The notes: a model not told the origin generated them from the letters alone. Counted from the first letter of the stretch, positions 1 through 8,116 are shown. The stretch is 64,000 nt of DNA from Streptomyces clavifer (GCA_014651175.1 BMWJ01000011.1:1-64000); one strand, 5' to 3'. Numbers and translations: made by a program.

Positions 1-130
1 ACGAGTGTCCGTCCTCGTCGGTCAGCCGGGCGCCCTGCGCACGGTCGAAGACCGCGGGCCAGCCACGGCAGTAGCTCCGGACTTCCGACTCAAGGCTCTC
101 GAAGACACTCAGGGCATGGGGGGTAGTCAT
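1..130 (-). CDS. ectB: Diaminobutyrate--2-oxoglutarate transaminase, N-terminal part
   Basis: Only the first 43 codons lie in the window; the gene continues off the left edge. The visible peptide begins [17 protein letters not shown] and contains [16 protein letters not shown], which is the well-conserved N-terminus of EctB, the PLP-dependent enzyme that turns aspartate semialdehyde into L-2,4-diaminobutyrate in ectoine synthesis. Its ATG (130-128) overlaps the TGA of ectA (ATGA), so the two are translationally coupled in the usual ectAB order. No catalytic residue is visible in this fragment. Confidence 0.9.
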   Translation of the reverse strand, partial: MTTPHALSVFESLESEVRSYCRGWPAVFDRAQGARLTDEDGHS

Positions 131-684
131 GACGCGCTCCTAGTGTGGCGAGTATCCGAGTGCTGGGTTCCGAGCGGCGGGACGAAGGGTCGAATCAGTG
201 GTCCGATACGGTGCAGGTACTCAGGTTCGTGTGCGTCAGGGAACATGTGTGCGGGAAACAGCAGCTCACGTTCCAACTGCGCCCCGTGTCGCTCGGCGAA
301 TGCGAGGAACAGACGCTGTGAGGCCTCGTTCCGGGCACCGATCGTCGTCTCCAGACACTGGAGTACGCCACGGGACAGCAGGCGGTCGGCGAGGTGATCC
401 AGCATGGAGCCGGCCAGGCCGCGACCGCGCCAGTGCTCATCCACAGCGATCTGCCAGATGACGAGCGTGCCAGGCACTTCGGGGCGGATGTACCCCGTCG
501 CGAAGGCGACGGCCTGGCCCTTCTCGTCGCGGGTGACCACAGAGGTCGCCGCGAAGTCACGACACCACAGCACGTAGCTGTAGGAGGAATTCACGTCGAG
601 CACGCGGGAATCGCGTGCGATACGCCACGCCGCGGCACCATCCTCGATGGTGGGCTCTTCCATGCATTCCGCTGCCCTGACCAT
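127..684 (-). CDS. ectA: L-2,4-diaminobutyrate acetyltransferase
   Basis: EctA acetylates diaminobutyrate at the gamma-amino group using acetyl-CoA, the second step of synthesis of the compatible solute ectoine; it acts in the cytoplasm. The protein (185 aa) is a GNAT enzyme: the EctA hallmark stretch [16 protein letters not shown] lies near residues 30-45 and the acetyl-CoA loop RGRGLAGS near residue 90. I chose the ATG at 684 because a GGAGG (693-697) sits 8 nt before it and EctA proteins begin about here; the open frame reaches back to 786 but that extension is unlike EctA. It is the first gene of an ect operon and overlaps ectB by 4 nt. Expected to be induced by salt stress, which the sequence alone cannot show. 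Confidence 0.92.
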   Translation of the reverse strand: MVRAAECMEEPTIEDGAAAWRIARDSRVLDVNSSYSYVLWCRDFAATSVVTRDEKGQAVAFATGYIRPEVPGTLVIWQIAVDEHWRGRGLAGSMLDHLADRLLSRGVLQCLETTIGARNEASQRLFLAFAERHGAQLERELLFPAHMFPDAHEPEYLHRIGPLIRPFVPPLGTQHSDTRHTRSAS

Positions 685-809
685 GGCCCAAACCTCCGTC
701 TCACCGCAAGGCGGAAACATCTCCCGCTGGACAGCGCGTGAAGCTCCTTCAGGAAAGGGGCGCGAACCCTCGGAGCGCGTAGTCACTCGTTCCCGAAAAG
801 GCGAATAGG

Positions 810-825
810 AGTGCGTTGGCGCACT
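810..825. promoter_or_regulatory. Palindrome upstream of ectA
   Basis: AGTGCG-TTGG-CGCACT is a perfect 6-bp inverted repeat with a 4-nt centre, 126 nt upstream of the ectA start, in the region where the ect promoter should lie. It could be an operator or a small 5'-UTR hairpin. I could not pick convincing -35/-10 boxes around it. Confidence 0.3.
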
Positions 826-1344
826 TGAGACAACAGCCGCAGATACCTGGTCATTGTCGAATTGTTCTGCTTCCAGAGCTCTGCCGGATCAGAATAAGCC
901 GATGGTCTCGTCCGAGCCACAGGAAAGCATTCGGGCAGGCATCCGCCGGGCGTGGAGGTGGGCGAAGCGCCGTGGTTCGGCGTACGTCGTGGGGGCCGCC
1001 AGTCGGGTGACTTTCCCGTCGCGTGGGCATGGTCGATTTGGCGTAGGGGTGGCTCAGTGGCCGCCCAGGGGAAATCGAATGCAGTAATGGGGAATGCCTT
1101 GCAGGGCTGGGCTGTCAGGGGCATTGGCTTTCGACGACCTCTGTGTGCGGGTGATGAATGGTGAGGGGGTAGGAGCAAGCAGGTGACTTCTGCGCCCCTA
1201 TGTAAGCCGCACTTCGTTTCGAGGTGGTGTACGCCTGTGCTGGCAGTGGCTGTGACGGGCTCGTCCCTGAGTCACGACTCGTGCCTCCAGTTCGACGGAA
1301 CCGACCAGGGCTTCCTCGGATTCGCATGAGGCAGCCCGATCGTC

Positions 1345-1461
1345 CAGACGCCGACAGCGGATGAGGGTGCCGAAGGATGCAGGCGGACGCGAGGACGTGT
1401 TCGGCCTCGTGCTCGTAGGGCTGTGAGGACGGCGGCACCCGGCGAACCAGGCCACCGTCCG
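1345..1461 (-). pseudogene. Degraded C-terminus of an IS5-family transposase
   Basis: Read on the minus strand, three adjoining pieces in two frames rebuild the conserved end of Streptomyces IS5-type transposases: RTVAWFAGCRR (1461-1429), then YEHEAEHVLASACI (1420-1379) after a frame change, then GTLIRCRRL (about 1371-1345) back in the first frame. Functional relatives read roughly R-T-x-A-W-L-x-G-x-R-R-L-x-x-R-Y-E-x-x-A-E-H-F-L-A-F-x-x-I-A-x-x-L-I-C-x-R-R-L. The breaks, and the lack of any upstream DDE domain in frame, show this is a dead remnant. No terminal inverted repeats could be assigned. Confidence 0.6.
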
Positions 1462-1903
1462 CTCACGCGGTCCTCGACGACTACGCGACCCGCAGGGCAC
1501 CGGTGGTCAAGAAGTGGCCGCAGTAGGCGACAGCTGCGTCGAGGAACTCGTCGGTTGTCCTGGTTCAGCCGAGCGGTCGGTGGCTGTCGTGCCAGTCTGC
1601 GACCAGGTGCAGGGGGAACCGCGGGGTAGGCCACCGCCTTGCGGGAGAGCGACAGCAGAGTCCGGGCCGGGCCGGGCGTCCTGGGCGAAGAGCTGCGTCG
1701 CCGGATCGGGCGGTACGGCCGCCTTCTGTATGCGAACCCCGGGGCCGCGTACGTGTCACAACGCAAGTCCGCGCTCGGTCTACAGGTTGACGAGTCGTCG
1801 CCGGCCCAGGTGGCCCACCCGAGGGCACCTGGGCGCAGACACATAACAACGCTCGACAGACGGCTACACAGCTGGACGAGCCCAACACAGAGGAGAGTGC
1901 CTT

Positions 1904-2329
1904 ATGGGAATGCGCGAAAACAGACGTGCCTGCGTGACCGCAAGTCTCGCACTGACGATTGGCTTCATGGGTGCCTTCGTTGGCGCTGCATCAGCCTCCA
2001 CGGCGGGAGCAGCGGCCACCGGAATCACTGTCTGTAAAGACGCCTACGAGCAGAACTGCACATCGAACGTCCCGGGCTACGTGGGCGACGTTCTCAAGCA
2101 GGTCAGCCCCGGTCTGCGGGACAGCATCTCGTCCATCCGCAACAACGGTGCTCAGACGATCTGCTTCTACACAGACAACAACTTCGAGGGCCGTGGTGTT
2201 GCGGTGCCGCCCGGCGGTAGCCTCGCCAACCTTGCCGGCACTTACGTAGGCGGCTCAAGCATGAACGATGTCATCTCGTCCTGGGCGCCTCTGGGAGGTC
2301 CCCAGCCTCCTCCGGGCTCCGCCTGCTGA
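1904..2329 (+). CDS. Secreted crystallin-like / peptidase inhibitor I36-type protein
   Basis: A small exported protein of 141 aa. Residues 1-38 form a signal peptide (positively charged MGMRENRR, hydrophobic core, cleavage near ASAS/AGA). The mature part has the short beta/gamma-crystallin-like pattern of actinobacterial I36 inhibitor-type proteins: a Cys early (VCKDAYEQNC), an ICFYTDNNFEGRGVAVPPGG strand-turn unit and a final Cys. Four cysteines suggest two disulphides. Start is supported by GAGGAG about 6 nt before the ATG. It stands alone and is followed by a strong hairpin terminator. Members of this group inhibit proteases in Streptomyces, but inhibition here is only inferred from the family. 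Confidence 0.75.
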   Translation: MGMRENRRACVTASLALTIGFMGAFVGAASASTAGAAATGITVCKDAYEQNCTSNVPGYVGDVLKQVSPGLRDSISSIRNNGAQTICFYTDNNFEGRGVAVPPGGSLANLAGTYVGGSSMNDVISSWAPLGGPQPPPGSAC

Positions 2330-2343
2330 GAAATCACCCTGCC

Positions 2344-2382
2344 GTTCGGATGGTGTCGTCTCCGCGACCACACCATCCGAAC
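2344..2382 (+). terminator. Hairpin terminator after the secreted protein
   Basis: A perfect 13-bp inverted repeat (GTTCGGATGGTGT at 2344-2356 with its complement at 2370-2382, loop 13 nt), 15 nt after the stop codon. There is no U-tract, as is common in Streptomyces. Confidence 0.75.
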
Positions 2383-2612
2383 TGTTCAGTAGTCACCGCG
2401 AACGCTTTGTTACGAGAGCTCTTGGGGCGCGGGCAACGCTGCGGCGAGCCATCACCCTCACAGGTGGTGCTCGGCCGCGGGGCGAACGCGCTGTTCGCGC
2501 TGGATCCCGTGGTCGACGCGCCAGCGGGCGCTCGGGCCCCGCAGCGAACGAGAAACACCATGGCCCTGCCGCAGCCAAGGTGCGACGATGCTGTTTTTCA
2601 ACCGGAGGACAT

Positions 2613-3722
2613 GTGTTCGTCTTCATGTGTGCGGGGTGCGGCGCCGAGTTGAGCGCCCCGCTGACTCGGGTGGTCCTACCGGTTCACACCCATCAGAAGT
2701 ACGGGAACGGGATTCAGCTCCCGGTCCTTATGGAGACGGGCACGTTCGCCGTGGAGCCGGAGCCCTCGGGACCTCCGTGGCGTAGGTGGGAGGAGATCGA
2801 TCCGGACGAGGCGGCCGCGCGCGGCATCTACGCACCGGTCCACTTCCTGTCCGACGGCGCGCCCGGGGCTGTCGTCATCGCGCCCGGAGATATCCGCGGC
2901 ACCGTGCTGATCCCGGAGAAGTGCGGTGGCTACTGCTGCGGCCTCGATGGTGCTGACGGCCCCAACTTGGCCTGCGAGACGTGCGGCCTGCCCGTGGCGA
3001 CCAGGATCGACGACTGCTCGCTCTGGCAGGCGGTGTGGCTCGCCCCTGAAGCGGTGCGTCGCCGTCCCGTCGACGGCGCCGACGCCGCACCGCTTTCCTG
3101 GGCGGATTTGGCGGCCGAGGGGAGGAGCACACCGCCGTTCGAGCCGATCACCGGTTGGGGAGGACCGCAGCTGGGGTCGCACCACTGGTGGTCCTGGAGC
3201 CCGCAGTGGGAGGCGGCGACCGGCCGAGCGCTCGCTCATCTCCTGGCGGAGTCGGGGGGCCGACCGGTGACCGTCCCGGGGGGCCTGAGCACGGAGGTGT
3301 TCCAGCGCGGCCTCGACACCCTGCTGCCAGCAGGTCCGCCGGCGAGGCGCGCCGTCCTGGCCGGGCCCGGGCTGCCGGCCCCGGAAGCGGACCTTGACAT
3401 CCTCATCGTGCCCGTCCATCCGCAGACGGGGGAGAACTGGGCCCCGCCCAACCGGGACGCCACGGTGCACCCGGTGCCTCTGCCGCTCGGGGTGTGGTGG
3501 TGGTTGGCTTTTCCCGAGCCGCACCTGCATGCGCCCGCGTCGGGCGTCATGCCCGACGGCGTCCTGCGTGACGATCCGGGGGCACCGCATCCCCGCAGCC
3601 TCTTCAGACACGATGCGGCAGTCTTCCACCACACTCTGGTCCGGCTACCAGCCGTCCGCAGCCAGTGGCTGCGCGAGAGCCTTGAGAAGCTGACGCAGGA
3701 CATGCGTACACGCCTATTCTGA
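2613..3722 (+). CDS. Conserved hypothetical protein with N-terminal zinc-ribbon-like cysteines
   Basis: A 369-aa cytoplasmic protein of a type common in Streptomyces with no known function. It opens with CAGCGAE (a Cys pair), followed at about residues 103-121 by CGGYCCGLDG and CETCGLP, so up to seven cysteines could form zinc sites. The middle is rich in Trp (GSHHWWSWSPQWE), and the C-terminal third holds LPLGVWWWLAFPEPH. I chose GTG 2613, 4 nt after GGAGG (2604-2608), because relatives begin FVFMCAGCG; the ATG at 2625 is a possible alternative. The open frame extends upstream into the previous gene but that part has no matching features. Transcribed alone. Confidence 0.75.
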   Translation: MFVFMCAGCGAELSAPLTRVVLPVHTHQKYGNGIQLPVLMETGTFAVEPEPSGPPWRRWEEIDPDEAAARGIYAPVHFLSDGAPGAVVIAPGDIRGTVLIPEKCGGYCCGLDGADGPNLACETCGLPVATRIDDCSLWQAVWLAPEAVRRRPVDGADAAPLSWADLAAEGRSTPPFEPITGWGGPQLGSHHWWSWSPQWEAATGRALAHLLAESGGRPVTVPGGLSTEVFQRGLDTLLPAGPPARRAVLAGPGLPAPEADLDILIVPVHPQTGENWAPPNRDATVHPVPLPLGVWWWLAFPEPHLHAPASGVMPDGVLRDDPGAPHPRSLFRHDAAVFHHTLVRLPAVRSQWLRESLEKLTQDMRTRLF

Positions 3723-3817
3723 TCAACCGGCAGAAGAAGCCGACGCTCAACCTCCGACCTGTCGGCTGATCATGGCCCCGCAACCGAGCAGTGCCGGACG
3801 ACGGCTCACTCATGAAT

Positions 3818-4168
3818 TCACGCCGTATCGGCGCGACTCCTGATCAAGTCAGAGTCAGAACCCTGAGCAGGGCACTGCCAGTCGGCCGAGTCGACCGGGT
3901 TCCCCACCGTGTCGCTGAGGTGGAAGCAGTCGCCGTTGACCCACACTGTGACCGATTCGGGTCGATGGTCGACCTGGAACGGTTCATCCCCGCGCAGAGT
4001 CCCGGACCATGATCCATCAGCTGCAGGCGAGTGGGTGACAACGACCCACGTGTGCTTCGGAGGAATGTGATGCGTTTCCGCCCAGGGCTCCACGGTCAGC
4101 TCGAGCGCGGCCTCACCACCGTTGCCGAGCAGTAGCCGAGCTGTTCCCGCGGTGACCATTGCCTGCAC
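3818..4168 (-). CDS. Conserved hypothetical protein (116 aa)
   Basis: A small soluble protein whose sequence (LLLGNGGEAALELTVEPWAE, HTWVVVTHSP, EPFQVDHRPESVTVWVNGDCFHLSD) resembles a family found in many Streptomyces with no assigned role. The alternating hydrophobic pattern suggests a beta-rich fold. Start at GTG 4168 is tentative; an ATG at 4159 is the alternative and neither has an ideal ribosome site (AAGGA precedes both). No signal peptide or membrane segment. It is convergent with the gene ending at 3722 and has no operon partner. Confidence 0.7.
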   Translation of the reverse strand: MQAMVTAGTARLLLGNGGEAALELTVEPWAETHHIPPKHTWVVVTHSPAADGSWSGTLRGDEPFQVDHRPESVTVWVNGDCFHLSDTVGNPVDSADWQCPAQGSDSDLIRSRADTA

Positions 4169-4451
4169 CCGTCCTTGACTCCACAGACGATTCCGCCTTC
4201 AGCCACAGGCCCTGCGGGCCTACGCGACGCGATCCTCAGACGCGCGATCACCTGATCCAAGCTACTTCGTCGCCGAGTTGCCGAACAGCCCTGCCGGGAA
4301 CAGAGCTCTTCAGGGCGCCAGCGGCGCGGACTGCGGGGAACAGATACCGGGGCGGCCGTCGTTGATGCGCGCGGATGGCGCAGGAAACCGCCGCGGTGTG
4401 GCCGAATCGCGCCCTACCCGGCTTGACTGCCAGTACCGGACCCTTACAGAC

Positions 4452-4892
4452 ATGGGGGACATAGAGAACGCCCAGCCCGGCCCCGGCAACGATCCCGGCA
4501 GCCTCACCCACGCCTTCCACGCGCTCCTCGAAGGCGCCGTAGCCCCACGCCCACCCGCGCCCCCCGACTGTCCGTACTGCGACCTTCCGCAGGATCGGCG
4601 TCACACCGGATACCCGGGGCACTGGATTCTCCTCGAACCTCGTGTACTCATCCCCGCACACACCGTTCCGCCGCGACGCCGGTGGATCATCACCTCGGAC
4701 GGCATCGCCATGAATCTGTGGGATGCCGAGCCGCTCACCGGCACCCTCTGCCGCATCCCGCACAGCATCGTCTGTCCCCAGCTTCTGCCCCAGGATCTGT
4801 GGCCGTGGGTGACCGCACTGCGGCACCACAACAAGCAGCGGAGGCAGCGCCTGTTCGACCTGCCCCACGAGGACATGCCGGACACCGCGTAA
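4452..4892 (+). CDS. DUF6083-type hypothetical protein
   Basis: A 146-aa protein that looks like the actinobacterial DUF6083 group: a CPYC pair near residue 45, a central ILLEPRVLIPAHTVPPRRRWIIT strand region, LWDAEPL, and CRIPHSIVCP followed by LWPW. The paired cysteines may bind a metal. Function unknown. I chose ATG 4452 because conserved sequence starts here; there is no clear ribosome binding site, so the mRNA may be leaderless or the start elsewhere. The frame stays open back to 4278 without family-like sequence. Convergent with the sigma factor gene. Confidence 0.65.
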   Translation: MGDIENAQPGPGNDPGSLTHAFHALLEGAVAPRPPAPPDCPYCDLPQDRRHTGYPGHWILLEPRVLIPAHTVPPRRRWIITSDGIAMNLWDAEPLTGTLCRIPHSIVCPQLLPQDLWPWVTALRHHNKQRRQRLFDLPHEDMPDTA

Positions 4893-5123
4893 CGGATGGA
4901 TTTCCGAGCGCGGGCGAGCTCGTGACTCGTAGGGAGGTGGGCCGGACATCCGTGATGGGCGCGGTGCACCATCCATGCCCGTCGCTCCACCGCCAGGCGC
5001 GCGCTGTACGGCCCTGCGTATGACAGGAGCGTCCCCGCACTCGGTGTCCGGCCACACAAAGCCGGCGCGAGAACCGGACCACGTCGTGACCACCAACGAG
5101 GGGAGGTACGGATCGAGAGGTGC

Positions 5124-6020
5124 TCAGCTGTCCAACGACGCCACGTAGGGTGCCAGCTTGGCCTGATTCATCACCCACATGATCCGGTCGATCCCCTCGG
5201 CCGACACGTCGACGCACAGCAGAGCCACCGCGTTCCCCTCGGAGGTGACCAGGACCGCCGGGCGGCCGTTCGCCTCGACCCAGCGAACGTCCGACCCGGG
5301 CCAGAATCGTGGTGCGAAGGCCACAAGGTACGGGGCGACGTGAGCAAGCCCGACGACGGGAATCTTCGATGCGCCCCGCGCTCCTCCGCCGTCGGAGTAG
5401 CTCACGACGTCCGCTGACAGGACTTCCTCGAGCACCTTCAGATCGCCTGTCTGAGCTGCGGCGAGAAACACTTCCAGCAGGCGCTGATGCTCGGTACGGC
5501 TCACGCGCTCCCTGCGCTCGGCAGCCAGGTGCTTGCGTGCGCGACTCACCAGCTGACGCGCGTTGGCCTCGCTCGTCTCCAGGATGTCGGCGATCCGGCT
5601 GTACGGGTAGTCGAACGCTTCGCGCATGACGTACGCGCCCCGTTCCACCGGGTTCAGCTTCTCGAGCAGGAGGAGAACCGCCAGCTCGACGGCTTCGGCT
5701 CGCTCCGCGCCGACCTGGGGGTCCAGGCTGGTGTCCACCGGTTCGGGAAGCCACGGTCCGGTGTACGACTCCCGCCTGACCCGGGCGGACTTGGCCGTGT
5801 TGATGGCCAGACGTGCGGTGACGGTGGTCAGGAAGGCCTTCGGCTCGCGAATGTCCGCGCGGTCGGCCTTCTGCCACCGCACCCACGCGTCCTGAAGGAT
5901 GTCCTCGGCCTCCACGGCGCTTCCGAGTACGCGGTAGGCGATTCCGAAGAGCTGCGGACGCGCTGCGAGGAAATCCCGTGTCGCCCGGTCGAGGGAGCCG
6001 GTGTCGTCCTCAGTGTGCAT
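5124..6020 (-). CDS. ECF41-family RNA polymerase sigma factor
   Basis: A 298-aa extracytoplasmic-function sigma factor of the ECF41 (SigJ-like) group. Sigma-2 spans about residues 14-80 (FGIAYRVLGSAVEAEDILQDAWVRW), sigma-4 about 108-168, and a SnoaL/NTF2-like domain fills residues 178-298. The three ECF41 hallmarks are present: WLPEP in the linker (residues 90-94), DGGGAR (210-215) and, in place of NPDKL, NQAKL (285-289). In this family the C-terminal domain controls activity instead of an anti-sigma factor, and genomic partners are carboxymuconolactone decarboxylases, oxidoreductases or epimerases. Both an SDR and a CMD gene follow on the same strand. ATG 6020 is preceded by GGAAGGG. Confidence 0.9.
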   Translation of the reverse strand: MHTEDDTGSLDRATRDFLAARPQLFGIAYRVLGSAVEAEDILQDAWVRWQKADRADIREPKAFLTTVTARLAINTAKSARVRRESYTGPWLPEPVDTSLDPQVGAERAEAVELAVLLLLEKLNPVERGAYVMREAFDYPYSRIADILETSEANARQLVSRARKHLAAERRERVSRTEHQRLLEVFLAAAQTGDLKVLEEVLSADVVSYSDGGGARGASKIPVVGLAHVAPYLVAFAPRFWPGSDVRWVEANGRPAVLVTSEGNAVALLCVDVSAEGIDRIMWVMNQAKLAPYVASLDS

Positions 6021-6282
6021 GGTCGTCCCTTCCGGCGCCGAGGCCACCACCGTACCCGCCACTCTTACAGCCGGGGTGCGCTTCCAGCCGCGCACGGACA
6101 CCCGGGTCCGGTGCGCGGTCCTGGTCGCTGCTCCGGCCGCGCCACAGCGTTCGGACCGCACATTTTCGGCCGCATCAACGGGGGAAGGTCCTGTGATCGG
6201 TTCGCCGCGCAGGCCGTGCACGAACTGTGGGTCGTCGTGTCGCACCGCACCGGCTCGCGCGGCGCGCGAACTCCACTCGCGG

Positions 6283-7047
6283 TCAGATGAGTTCCAGACC
6301 TCCGTCGACCGTGAGCACCTGACCGGTGACGTGCGTTCCCCGCGGATCGGCGATACGCAGGATCCACTCCGCGACATCACCGGGGTCGCCCAGCCGGCCC
6401 GTGGGGATGCGCTCGCGCTCGTACGTGTACATCTCGTCGACGGTGTCGTCCGGAAGTCCCGCCGCGGCCAGGACGTCCGTCGTGGTCGGCCCGGGAGCGA
6501 CGGCGTTCACCCGCACTCCCGCCGGGGCCAGTTCGAGTGCCCAGCTCCGGGTGAGCTGCTCCACTGCGCTCTTGGTGGCGGCGTAGTGCGCTCCACCTGC
6601 CAGGGGGCGGTGTCCGTAGGTGCTCGATACGTTGACGATCGACCCCGAGGACTCCAGCAGGTGGGGGAGGGCTGCATGGGCCAGCAGGCTCGGAGCGGTC
6701 ACGTTGAGCTCGAAGAGCATGGTGATGACTGAGCGGTCCGTCTCCGCCAAGGGCATCACGGCGGTGATGCCGGCGTTGTTCACGAGCAGGTCGAGCCGGC
6801 CCCAGCGGTCCACGGCCTCTCCCACCACCTGCTCCGCGGCGCCCTCCGCGCAGATGTCCATCGGCAGGATCACGATGCCGGAGTGGGCGCGGGCCGTCTG
6901 TTCCAGTGCTTCCTTCCGGCGTCCCACTCCGAGGACACGCGCCCCCGACGTCGCCAGGGCGACCGCTGTTGCGCGGCCGATGCCCGATCCCGCACCCGTG
7001 ACGATGGCGACACGGTCGGAGAAGGGCAGGTCTGTAGTGCTGGGCAT
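6283..7047 (-). CDS. SDR-family NAD(P)-dependent oxidoreductase
   Basis: A classical short-chain dehydrogenase of 254 aa, close to the usual 250. The cofactor loop TGAGSGIG sits at residues 17-24, NNAG near 91, the catalytic Ser in NVSSTYG and the YAATK Tyr-Lys pair near 158-162; the end LTVDGGLELI is typical of 3-oxoacyl reductase-like SDRs. The substrate cannot be read from sequence. It lies upstream of the ECF41 sigma gene on the same strand and is the oxidoreductase expected in ECF41 neighbourhoods. A perfect 12-bp inverted repeat (7069-7097) lies just before the start, so a repressor probably controls it separately. Confidence 0.88.
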   Translation of the reverse strand: MPSTTDLPFSDRVAIVTGAGSGIGRATAVALATSGARVLGVGRRKEALEQTARAHSGIVILPMDICAEGAAEQVVGEAVDRWGRLDLLVNNAGITAVMPLAETDRSVITMLFELNVTAPSLLAHAALPHLLESSGSIVNVSSTYGHRPLAGGAHYAATKSAVEQLTRSWALELAPAGVRVNAVAPGPTTTDVLAAAGLPDDTVDEMYTYERERIPTGRLGDPGDVAEWILRIADPRGTHVTGQVLTVDGGLELI

Positions 7048-7068
7048 GGGTTTCCTGTCCGTCGATAA

Positions 7069-7097
7069 TTGTTCGATGTTCGTAAAACATCGAACAA
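7069..7097. promoter_or_regulatory. Perfect 12-bp inverted repeat operator before the SDR gene
   Basis: TTGTTCGATGTT (7069-7080), 5-nt centre, and its exact complement AACATCGAACAA (7086-7097), 22 nt upstream of the SDR start. The size and symmetry fit a dimeric or tetrameric repressor of the TetR, ArsR or PadR type. No such regulator gene is adjacent; the nearest is the ArsR-like gene at 8117. Confidence 0.75.
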
Positions 7098-7345
7098 CTT
7101 AGCAGAGGTTGACCGGCGCTTCGCGGGGCGCATCGGTGCACCGTTGGTCTTCGCGGGAGGGGGAAGGGGGGCCCGGGCCGGACGACTGGAGGGTTCCCTC
7201 CAGTGGCACCCCGGAGGGGACCCTCTGGTCAGGCGTGCTGAGCAGTGACACTCGGCTGACAGCGGAACGCGTGCGTCTCCGTTGCGCGAGCCGGGTGGTC
7301 GCGGCGCCGAAGCGGGCGGCGGGCATCGGTGTCACGCCGGTGACC

Positions 7346-7374
7346 GGCCCGCCCCTCCGGGGGAGGGGCGGGCC
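7346..7374 (-). terminator. Hairpin terminator, first of a tandem pair
   Basis: GGCCCGCCCCTCC (7346-7358) pairs perfectly with 7362-7374 across a 3-nt loop. It lies downstream of the CMD gene (stop at 7460) and probably ends its transcript. Confidence 0.7.
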
Positions 7375-7391
7375 TCGCGACATCGGCGGGA

Positions 7392-7414
7392 GGCCCCCCT
7401 GCGGCAGGGGGGCC
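7392..7414 (-). terminator. Hairpin terminator, second of a tandem pair
   Basis: GGCCCCCCT (7392-7400) pairs with 7406-7414 across a 5-nt loop. It is the hairpin nearer the CMD stop codon, 45 nt away. Confidence 0.65.
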
Positions 7415-7459
7415 GGGGAGGCGTAACCCCGCGTGCCCGACCGGCCCGGATGTCTCCCG

Positions 7460-7933
7460 TCAGCCGAACTGGCCGGGCTGGTAGCTGCCGGCGGGCTGCT
7501 GGTTGATCACGTTGATGCGGTTGTAGGCGTTGATGATGGCGATGAGGGAGATGAGTGCCACGAGCTGTTCCTCGTCGTAGTGCTTGGCGGCGCTCGCCCA
7601 GGCGGCGTCGGTGACACCGCCGGCCGCGTCGGCGATCCTGGTGCCCTGCTCCGCAAGCTCCAGTGCTGCGCGCTCGGCCTCGGTGAAGACCGTGGCCTCA
7701 CGCCACGCGGCAACCAGATTGAGCCGCAACTGCGTCTCGCCGGCGGCAGCGGCGTCCTTGGTGTGCATGTCGGTGCAGAAACCGCAGCCGTTGATCTGGC
7801 TGGCGCGGATCTTCACCAGCTCCTGCGTCGCGGACGGCAGGCCCGAGTCCGAAACGCTCTTGCCCGCAGAGTTGATGTGCTTCAGCACCTTGCCTGCGAG
7901 AGGGTTGCCGAAGTAGTTGAGACGTGAATCCAT
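7460..7933 (-). CDS. Carboxymuconolactone decarboxylase (AhpD-like) family protein
   Basis: A 157-aa all-helical protein of the CMD/AhpD family, which includes peroxidase-associated disulphide reductases. The redox motif CGFCTDMH with its CxxC pair and nearby His (about residues 56-63) and the following HTKDAAAAGE are diagnostic of the alkylhydroperoxidase type. It belongs to the COE class of proteins that accompany ECF41 sigma factors, and a sequence matching the ECF41 promoter (7970-7996) precedes it. ATG 7933 follows AGGAG. It is divergent from the ArsR-like regulator at 8117. Physiological reductant and substrate are unknown. Confidence 0.9.
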   Translation of the reverse strand: MDSRLNYFGNPLAGKVLKHINSAGKSVSDSGLPSATQELVKIRASQINGCGFCTDMHTKDAAAAGETQLRLNLVAAWREATVFTEAERAALELAEQGTRIADAAGGVTDAAWASAAKHYDEEQLVALISLIAIINAYNRINVINQQPAGSYQPGQFG

Positions 7934-7969
7934 GGTGTTCTCCTGGCCGAGTTGCAGATACGGACTACT

Positions 7970-7996
7970 GACAGCGCGGCCGGGGAAAATGTGACA
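7970..7996 (-). promoter_or_regulatory. Candidate ECF41 promoter for the CMD gene
   Basis: On the minus strand TGTCACA (7996-7990) is followed after exactly 16 nt by TGTC (7973-7970). ECF41 factors are reported to use TGTCACA at -35 and CGTC at -10 with a 16-nt spacer, so only one base differs. A start near 7963 would leave a leader of about 30 nt carrying AGGAG before the CMD ATG. Confidence 0.65.
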
Positions 7997-8116
7997 TCAG
8001 TGTGCGCGGGCGCCGGGGGCCTGCGTGTCGCGCGGATGTCGACCGGCGGGCCTCGGGTACCGGACCGCTACGCCGTATCGTTCGTCCGTTGCCGAACAAG
8101 CGGTAGCCTGATCGCC

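Larger units (their letters stand above)
685..1903. other. Long intergenic region with a transposase scar
   Basis: No intact gene is visible between ectA and the secreted protein at 1904. The several open frames here lack a recognisable domain and a ribosome binding site. The region holds the ect promoter area, the palindrome at 810-825 and a decayed IS5-type transposase end at about 1345-1461. Confidence 0.7.
7048..7459. other. Intergenic region with an operator and a cluster of hairpins
   Basis: No gene is visible. The stretch contains the SDR operator (7069-7097) and three perfect hairpins: ACTGGAGGG with its complement (7185-7204), and the terminator-like stems at 7346-7374 and 7392-7414. 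The last two follow the CMD stop codon on the minus strand. Confidence 0.7.

Noticed and set aside
685-786. N-terminal extension of ectA to the ATG at 786
   Set aside because: The extra 34 residues do not resemble EctA, and the ATG at 684 has a good ribosome site.
1754-1780. TGTCACA-N16-GGTC on the plus strand as a second ECF41 promoter
   Set aside because: The -10 element deviates and the next gene starts 124 nt later; it falls in decayed transposon-derived sequence, so chance is more likely.
783-1844. Overlapping open frames of 100-190 codons on both strands
   Set aside because: Arg/Pro-rich composition without domains or ribosome sites, typical of high-GC shadow frames; only the short transposase-like pieces are meaningful.
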